DNA from: Gnetum montanum
Taxonomy: Eukaryota > Streptophyta > Gnetopsida > Gnetales > Gnetaceae
DNA: 64,000 nucleotides
Direction of reading: 5' to 3'
NCBI GenBank assembly: GCA_015680685.1
Contig: MNCI01030164.1
Span: 190,841-254,840, forward strand
The first letter of the stretch is position 1. The number at the start of each line of letters is the position of its first letter. Below, piece after piece: positions 56,400 through 64,000 of the stretch. The position numbers and the translations under genes are program-made. The notes below the pieces were generated by a model, which saw nothing but the letters and a program-made list of their open reading frames with translations, ran no database searches and was not told where the DNA came from.

Positions 56400-57640
56400 A
56401 ATTACCTTAATAATTAACTTCATTCTAAGATTGTCACCTCATCTATTACTAACTTGCAAGTTGTATCTATTGAGGAAAGGTAAAAAATGCAAAAAAATCA
56501 TCAAGAAAAATAACAATTATATCCAAATTCAATTGAAAACTGCACACTTATGACTATCACTCATAAGTAAAATCAAACAAACATCATCTTAACGTCTAAC
56601 ATTAAGTTCAAAGATGAAAATAGTTAATTAAACCAAATCAAAAATATAGAATTTTATCATGAACACAAAATATCACAAAGGAGATGTCACCTAATCTATG
56701 ACCCTACTCTACTACCTCTATAATGCAAAAATTTCACAATGTTCATACATCTATGCTTATTGGTTGACACAAAGTGTCAACAATCTTTCTTAATAATTTT
56801 AATAAAAAAGAAGAAGATTTAATTTGTTGTGGGTTACCTCTTGATTTTTTCATCCCCATCATTCATAGTTAATATTCTTACTTATACTAAATAGGATTTA
56901 TAATAATTGGAAAATTAATCATTTTTAGAATCAATTTGGTATCGAAGGATTTCATAATAATCGATTTAAGCCTTATTGAACTGTATCACCAATTTTGGCA
57001 TCTTCAATCTTTGATTTAGATCATCCTTCTACTCAAATTGACATCTTGATTCCTCCATGAGACATTCACTCCACCTAAATCCACATTATCAATCCATATT
57101 ACAATCGCTATGAGGATTGATATAATCAATGTCAATTTCCATCACTCCCATGATTTCTTGCAATACAATAAACTTAAACGAGGAATTAATGCTTGTCTAT
57201 TTATATTTCCAAAATAAATTATCTTTGATAGGTTAAATTAGTAAAAAAATAAAAGTACAAGTTTATAAAGTTAAAAACTAGAGCATTTTAGGGTCTAACA
57301 TAGCCCTCAACTAGCCTTTGGCCAGTGCTTGTCCATAAAGGTGAAAATAAACAAAAGATAGAAAAGAAAAACCATTATTATGTATAACATACACACAACT
57401 AAAAAAAATAATTGTATAATCAATAAGCTACTACTACATTTATAATATTTTTTTACAACCAAAAACTTATAACATTTGAATCTTATATACATGTATAAAC
57501 AATAAAAAGATCATTAATGTTAACTATTCATCATCAAAGTTTAACAATAAAACCAAAATTAAACTTATCCATAGTTATCATAATATCTACATAGCCATTC
57601 AATTAAAAAAACAAAACTAAATATGAGGCTTGTATCAAGC
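56400..57640. other. AT-rich region, nothing recognised
   Basis: No coding similarity on either strand. It may contain the leader or LTR of element F, but no direct-repeat partner was found. Confidence 0.4.
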
Positions 57641-58650
57641 CTCTAAATCTACTTCCACTTCCATGTCCTCTTCAAAATGAAAGGGCTTTGGCTCTTCATC
57701 ATCATCACAAATTTCAGGGTGGATATGTCTCTTAATGTTCACCAACCTCTTGTCCATTGTGATGAGGGTTGAGCTAACCCTTTCATGAATCGTTAAAATC
57801 TCCCATTATATGGTCTAGACCTTATGGAGCTGGGACTAAACTTCATCTTTGAACCCTTGGATTTCACTAGTCTCTAGTGCCAATGAAGAACCTGATTCCT
57901 CCAATTCCTTGATGAATGGACCAACCTTCATGTAGATCTTTAGAGAATCAACAAAGGTTTTCTTTTTGAGAACTAAAAGATGCACCTTTATTCCCATCTA
58001 AAGCTCTAGAACTCCATGCTTACAAAGAATTGCTGAAATGAGGAAAGGACAACACAACTTCAAGGAATCTTCATTATAATGGTATACCAAATACCTTATC
58101 GGGAGGTAAGAAAAATTTGTTTACTTTCTATACTTTAATGCTTTATAACACAAAGTGTAGAGCTAAGCACATAAGTGATGTATGTAGAAGAGAGAACATT
58201 TGTGATGATTATCCTTATCATTACCTGATGTTTAGTTCAAAGGTTCACAAAATGTAAACGCTATGCCTGGAGTCAATCTCTCCAATGAACTAGTAAAAGA
58301 GATCATGCTTCTTCTCCATGCTTTCTTTTAGTCTAAAGATATCATCCTCCCTAGCTAGTAGCCCAAACCACTCTTGCAACCTAACTGCCATGACCTTGAC
58401 CCTTGTCTTCCTAATGGAAGATACCAACTAGCATTCTAGAGGATCAGCCTTCATCAGGTGTAGTTTAAGGTTCTAATAGAATTCCAGGATCACCTCTGAG
58501 ATGAACCAATTGATGGAGAACCTGATGAAAGCCCCATAGCTCATCAATTTAAGCTGCTGCCATACTGCTGTGTTTGTGTGGTTGAAGCACTTAGAATAAT
58601 CTACCTCATAATGCCAAGCATCAATTCTTAAGCATTTGCTCCTTGGTGCC
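57640..58650 (-). pseudogene. Retroelement-associated ORF near element F, two exons
   Basis: Minus strand 58650-58240: LRIDAWHYEVDYSKCFNHTN, QQLKLMSYGAFIRFSINWFI, VILEFYXNLKLHLMKADPLE, SSIRKTRVKVMAVRLQEWFG-LLAREDD. A donor-like CAGGTAATG (near 58225) and an acceptor-like GATAAG (near 58100) may bound a short intron. The second part, 58098-57645, reads YLVYHYNEDSLKLCCPFLIS-AILCKHGV, KKKTFVDSLKIYMKVGPFIK, ERVSSTLITMDKRLVNIKRH, and ends with an acidic tail (CDDDEEPKPFHFEEDMEVEV). The C-PFLI-x-x-ILCKHGV piece parallels LPFPCLIRKLCKWVGI of the element E 3' ORF. At least five stops. Probably the same passenger-protein family. Confidence 0.45.
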
Positions 58651-58659
58651 TATAAAACA

Positions 58660-59853
58660 ACAAAGATAATTAACATGCTAAAGTTATCACCAGTTTCTTC
58701 TATAAAGTCCATGCTTACCTTTTACCTGCTACTTAGTGCTTGATGATTTGGTGATTTTATAGTGGAAACCTACTCACTAACAACAAGAAAAAAATAATTA
58801 ACACTTATCCCTTGATTTAGAAAAATTTGTAAGGCTATAAATTTATCTTACCCTTTAAAAGAATTATTGATATAAAATCATGAAGGTTGACATGGGCATG
58901 AAGATCCTACTCCTTATTTTGGTCCCTCCTAGGAAGGTGTTGTGGATTATAATCCAAGAAAATAGAGATCCTAACCATAGAAGATGAAGACCATAATCTG
59001 CACTGCCCATGGGTTTCAATAACAAAGTATGATTTATCTTCCATACGGTAGTGGATATTACAGTGAAGATACCGCCTTACTATTTACCTTTTTATTTCTA
59101 TTTTTATTTTTTTTTAATGATACTGATATCCATCATGAACTCAATGTGAATCATAACATTTTGGGTCAACTTGCATCTATCTATTGATAAGGATCGATAT
59201 ATAAGATATTCACGTCACTAATGTATTGATTTATATCGCAATTGCATTGATAATACTCATCACACTCAAGAAACTTTCAGACATATTGATTTCAATTGAT
59301 CTAAGCTATATGAATCAATATGTTTAATAAACATATCAAATTATGTCAAAGCCACACTATTCAGATGCGAAATTCTTGACAAAATTTTTTCATTCTTAAA
59401 CCATATCAACTTAATCCGTATGGATCGATATATCCATTATGTTTCATAGCAATTTAAATTAATTAAATCAAAATTTATGTTGATAACCTACGTTCCATCT
59501 TTCATTTTATTGAACCATATCACTGAAATTGATATATCTCAATTTGTCTTATAGGGAGACATGGATCCCTCAGTGTCTCTTGATATAGCCCACTCTAGGA
59601 TTTTTAAGTTTCTATCCCTAACTTCCATAGACATTGATGCCTTGATATCCCTTGGTAGAGTAACTTATCCTACTTGCCCTAGGTCATGAGATGCAATATT
59701 AATTGATGTTATGATGATTTAATTTTCTTAATAATGTACATGTTTTTATTCCTTCTTTTACTCTTTGTAATAAATTCTTATTATTTGGATAAGAGTCCAC
59801 ATATAAGTCTATTAGGAAGGCCCTTCCTAATATTGATTAGGCTAAAACATACA
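58660..59853. other. AT-rich region with ATTGAT-type words
   Basis: No gene recognised. Between about 59120 and 59550 words such as TGATATATC, GATCGATATAT, TATTGATTT and CATATTGATTT recur irregularly; they may be remnants of degenerate subterminal repeats of a DNA transposon. Unproven. Confidence 0.35.
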
Positions 59854-61146
59854 TGGATCATAGAACTTAGAGTGGGGATGAATAAGTTCACCAAATTAAA
59901 AATTCTTCAACACAAAGCACACACCAATTTTTATGTGGTTTCCCAACTTGAGTACTCCACACTTGGAGCATAGTCCACTTGCACACCTCCGAATTTTTTT
60001 TCTTTGAAATATGATTTGAGGGAAACCACACCCTGTACAAGCTCTAAGCTCCACTCTGGAGTGATTCATCACCATGAATCCACTCAACCTCACAAGGGCT
60101 CGACAAGCTTAGAATGTAGTTTTCAAGATCCCACAACCTTTACAACTTAAGATTCACTTTGGAGTGTTGTGGTGCTACACCAACACTCAATCCAAGTAGG
60201 ATCTCAACAAGCTCAATGATGATGCCTTCTCACAAGAAGCACATCAACCCTAGCAAGGCAATAAGAAAGAGAAAAATAAATTACAAGGAAAGGAAGCAAC
60301 TGATTTGCTACTCCTTGTACTTTGAAGCATAATATACTATAATCACTACTACAATATAAATGATGTTATAATGAAGTACACAAGTATAATATATTAGACA
60401 ACAAAGGATTGATGTAGACTAATCACATTCACTTGCATTCACTTCTTCCATTCCCAAGAATTGATATCTTCTTATATCTTTGACGTTTCCAAAAATACCT
60501 CAAAATTCATCCAATGGTCACTTAATTACTAGTGTAGATATCTTCTACATCTACCTAATATCAACCTTAAATATGGGGAGACATCTCCTATTTTTGAAAG
60601 ATGTCTACTCTTCAAGGGAGACATCTCTAGGAAGATGTCTTTGAGGAGACGTCTGCATGTAGACGTATCTTCTATGGGGCCCAAAAATGAAACTACTCAT
60701 TTTGATGCAAGGAGCATCTGTATGCCTCCAAAAAAGTTCCCAAAGGTCCTATAACCTCCTAGACTCATCAAAAAGAACCAAAAACACACTAAAATATACC
60801 AAAACATCCAAGAATCATCCTCAACAAAAATCAACATAATTAGAAACATTTAGCTTCCTCTTAATCTTTCCCTCTCTTCCAATTTGCTTATGAAATCCTT
60901 TTCTAAGCTCTCTTGAGTCCTTGCAGTATTCACTTTATCATTTCTTTGTAGCTCTCATTCCTTGAGTTTTCATTCATATCCTACAAGTGCTTTTTATCTT
61001 CACTTTAACATTCTTTGTAGATATCATCTTGTCTCTTTGTAGATGTCATCTCTTAAGCTCTCCTTCATGCGCTACAATAACATCACATTTCACAAAACAT
61101 TCTATGTTCTCTATTCTCCTTAATTTTTTGACATACCAAGATGTCA
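59854..61146 (-). repeat. Second copia LTR copy, probably solo
   Basis: About 1293 bp, TGGATCATAG to GATGTCA on the plus strand. It is homologous to 36040-37131 plus 50404-50422 (GGATCATAGAAC, GTACTCCA, CTTGCACACCTCC, CCACTCAACCTCACAAGG). No primer site to its left and no gag on either side, so it looks like a solo LTR. Flanking 5-mers are ATACA and ATAAC, not a clean duplication. Confidence 0.65.
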
Positions 61147-61904
61147 ATAACATTACCTCACTAGGTTTGCTTTATTAGGTGCAAGAATATCTTACAAACT
61201 CAAAGTTTTAACCTTCCCTATGTTTTAAGGATCTGAGATGCATTTCTTACATCCAACTCATTTCCTAATTTCCCTCATTTTTCCTTATCCCTTTTCACCT
61301 ATTTCTTTTCTAAATGTTAAAAAAAACTAAGGAAAAATCCAAAAGTTATGGCTAGCTATGATCTAAGAGAAGTATGTCTTCTTCATTAAGTATGGCATAA
61401 GTCTTGTACTCAAAGTAGTCCTCATGCTAATTTCTATTACTCATGAGATGAATGGGAATCAAATCTTAATTATAACTAACCTCTATATATATATATATAT
61501 ATAAGCTTATGATCTATAAAGTTATGTCTTGATTAAAAAAGGTGGTATGGCAAGGGTGGCCCATGTTTAGCACTCTCTTGATTGTATGATTATCTTAATC
61601 ATGTTAAAAGTAGTATGGTCTACTTTCAAATTTCAATTGTTAGTGTTTTAAGACCTTTTGATTCCTTATCAATTGCATCCTCTTTTAAAATTTCTATGAT
61701 TTGATTCTTGAATTTGCATGCAATTTCTAGTTTGAGGGCTAAATGTTGATGCCAACACTTCCATGCTAGCATAGGATCATGATTATTTAGTTTTAATTGC
61801 AAGACGATTAAGGATCCTATGAGTTTTAATTCTCATGCATGATGATTTTTATTTTAAATAATAATATCTAACCATTTCAACGAATACAATGATTCATAAA
61901 TATT
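61147..61904. other. AT-rich region including a (TA)n microsatellite
   Basis: (TA)10 at 61484-61503. No gene recognised. Confidence 0.6.
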
Positions 61905-62270
61905 TAAATTATTAGTTTTTGGTGGTTCTTAGTTAATACCCAATTAATGAGATTGATTTGCTCTTTGTTTAATCTAACATCAATGGGCAGCTTGCCACAT
62001 ACATTTTCTAGTAGAACCACATCAAAACTATATATATCACTTTTATCTATAAGCATGTATGTCATATAATATCTACAAAGGGCCAAAAGCATGTTATTCA
62101 TTATAAGCGCTGAAACATTTATAAACTAAAGGACACATAATTATTGTAATTATAACTTTATTGTAGCTACTCTTAGGGATACAAGTATAGATTTTATTGT
62201 GGATCCAGTATCCCAAAGTGCCTTTGATAGTGGTTATGACATGGGAAACTTCAACTTTTAGAGCTCTCTT
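61905..62270 (-). pseudogene. Receptor-like protein kinase fragment
   Basis: Minus strand: near 62255-62190 VEVSHVITTIKGTLGYW matches the activation-segment end of plant receptor-like kinases (S-H-V-T-T-x-x-K-G-T-x-G-Y). After an interval with an acceptor-like TTTGTAG near 62056, the frame DKSDIYSFDVVLLENVCGKL followed by PIDVRLNKEQINLINWV matches kinase subdomain IX, with SFG changed to SFD. An intron at this place (between G-Y-x-D-P-E and Y) is typical of some of these kinases. No HRD or DFG blocks were found upstream, so only a fragment remains. It is the only host-gene-like sequence in the window and may be a captured or dispersed pseudogene. Confidence 0.65.
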
Positions 62271-63360
62271 ATTTCGAATTAAACATGAAAATTGAATACA
62301 CCAACATCTATTCTTATAGAAATCTCCATCCATCCATTTAATCTATCTACAACCTATGCCAATGATTATACTGAGAATTTGAAACTTTAATTCTTGAATG
62401 TTGCATTTACAAACAAAGAATGAATTTAATTCAAGTCAGTTAGATTGGGAATCTCTAAAAAAATGGTAATAATTATGCAAAGATTAGCATTAAAACTAGA
62501 AACTACAATTTCAACTTTAGACAAGCTTCGTAACATCTAACATTGTTAGATGGCCTAAAATTAGCAACTTTCCTTTTTTCTCTTTTTTTCATTCACTGTT
62601 GTTTTAGCACAAGCTTGGAATTACAAGGAATCTATATTTTTTGATGCCAACATCACCCATGCTAGGCATGGGGCCATGATCAACACACATGTGGGCCATT
62701 ATAGTTGCAAAGTAGTCACAATGCATAGATCTAATACATAGGAATTCAAAAATGTAAATTGGAAAATCATAAACAAAACTTGCTAAATGCACTTTCATGT
62801 TATCATAATGTCTATATTAGAGGCTCTTGTAGAATGTACAATGAAAGTTACATGGGTATGGCTTTTATCTTTTTACCTAATAAATACTTTTCAAAGATAT
62901 TGATAAAACATTATTGTGAGCTTACATATTTGAGAAAACATTAAATACTCTGTAAAATGTTCCATTTGAAAGCATCTATTTAACTATTTCAAATCATGTT
63001 AATTTTGACTTTGAATGCTCTTACTAATGAGATGATGATGATAACATTGATAGAAATCATCATCTATTTCAAATCTTGTTAATTTAGAATGTTCTTTGTA
63101 TTTTTCCAAGTGGAATTTACAATAGATGTAAGTGCACAAGATGATGCTATCTAAAATGAATAATAAAATCTACAAAATTTATTGTTGGCTGGTTGCACAA
63201 ATGCAAAGCATGCAAACCTCCACATGAAGGATGATCATAATCAACACCACCAAACTTGTGCAATGGGTGGATGGTGGATGATGTGGGGGCAATTACATCG
63301 TAACCATCAGTGGTGGATGTTTACGTGCTAAACATAACTAACATGATGGAAATGATGGCA
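62271..63360. other. AT-rich region, nothing recognised
   Basis: Open frames at 62604-62798 (minus) and 62759-62944 (plus) overlap on opposite strands and resemble nothing known to me. Confidence 0.5.
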
Positions 63361-63369
63361 ACTAGTAGC

Positions 63370-63382
63370 TATAAAAGGGGCT
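63370..63382 (+). promoter_or_regulatory. TATA-box-like element
   Basis: CTATAAAAGGGGC on the plus strand, followed by about 100 bases free of ATG (to 63440). It may be the U3/R border of an LTR or a gene promoter continuing outside the window. No coding similarity was found downstream to 64000. Confidence 0.35.
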
Positions 63383-64000
63383 CTAGGGTAGCAACCAAGA
63401 ATCAAGTGTCTCCTAGCTCCAAAATTAGTAGAGGAAGATCTAGGAACTAGCCAAGAAACTAGGGTAATTTCTTTCTTTCTCTTTTTGCAATCATCAGTAG
63501 CCTTCCTTCTCTCGATAGAGAGCAACTCAAATCTACTCTGCACTGCAATGAGTAGTCTAGATTAATGAATCCAAGGCCTCCCTTTTTCCAGTTAGTAGAT
63601 AGGAATAGTGATCTTAGTTTCTCTAACACCTAATGACATCAACAGGAGGATCCAGTGGCCTTCTCTCTCTCTCAATGATAACTTTGAACATCGACGATCA
63701 TGCTAAGCAAGGAAATAATGCATGCATGTGGCCAACGTGTAGTAGACAACATGGCATGTGTGCAATAATGGCTACAATGGTAGTAGCACCAAGTGGCCAA
63801 CTCATAGTGGTAGTCAGCAGTAGTCAAGGATGGGATCTTTTCTTTCTTTCCTTCCTTAGTAGCACAACAGCACTCAACGAGTGCATATGATGCATGGTAG
63901 TAGGGGATGTTCAGATACACAAGTGGCCACATCTTTCTCTTCTCCCTCACAATAATGTCATAAGCACATGACATGCAATGTCAACTGCAATGCATAGCAT
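63383..64000. other. Right end of window, unassigned
   Basis: Contains a short inverted repeat CTCTCGATAGAGAG near 63512-63525. Opposite-strand open frames at 63633-63890 and 63672-63974 overlap each other. No recognised gene. Confidence 0.4.

Noticed and set aside
59849-61151. Target duplication around the second copia LTR
   Set aside because: Flanking 5-mers ATACA and ATAAC do not match, so no duplication is claimed.
63633-63974. Two overlapping open frames on opposite strands at the right edge
   Set aside because: Neither has a recognisable domain, and they exclude each other; best treated as chance.

Overview
The window is a block of nested, decayed LTR retrotransposons from a seed plant with a large, repeat-rich genome. 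The plant origin follows from Ty3/gypsy elements of the Tat and Athila lineages, a Ty1/copia element primed by initiator tRNA-Met, and a fragment of a receptor-like kinase. The species cannot be told from the sequence. No intact host gene was found. Nearly every coding region carries in-frame stops and frameshifts. Many of the changes are C>T or G>A, the expected trace of long cytosine methylation.

Layout: (1) 1-24425 is one minus-strand Tat-like element (element A) whose left end lies outside the window. On its own strand the order is 5' LTR (22590-24425), tRNA primer site, gag, protease, minisatellite, a long region holding a plus-strand (antisense) multi-exon gene (3710-8524) with its own TATA box, minisatellite, then RT, RNase H, a second RNase H and integrase, which runs off the left edge. 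(2) 8799-18230 is a 9.4-kb element (B) nested in A, bounded by the 5-bp duplication ACTAG. It has LTRs of about 1.9 kb and only gag and protease. (3) 24426-25602 and 33204-33690 are two halves of one older minus-strand ORF region. A second gag-protease-only relative (D, 25603-33198, duplication TCCCT) splits them. (4) 34300-37131 plus 50404-50422 is a minus-strand copia element: gag, tRNA-iMet primer site and an LTR that is itself split. (5) 37132-50395 is a 13.3-kb plus-strand Athila-like element (E) inserted in that LTR, with gag, protease, RT, RNase H and integrase, then a 2-kb spacer and a long 3' ORF rich in coiled coil. (6) 50423-56400 holds a third gypsy pol (F, minus strand) in which an RNase H domain lies before RT. 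(7) 57640-58650 is another retroelement-associated ORF, 59854-61146 a second copy of the copia LTR, and 61905-62270 a receptor-kinase pseudogene. The rest is AT-rich and unassigned.

The most unusual object is the antisense gene in element A. It has a TATA box, a start codon and eight inferred exons, and the reading frame carries through several GT-AG junctions. Its introns contain the same GCTACGCTA-type palindromes as the LTR of the element that carries it. It is bounded by minisatellite blocks that recur in the same place in the gag-protease-only relatives. Four ORFs at four loci (antisense in A, split by D, 3' of pol in E, near F) look like one family of retroelement passenger proteins. 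B and D make no polymerase or integrase. They share primer site, polypurine tract and minisatellites with A-like elements and were presumably mobilised by them in trans.
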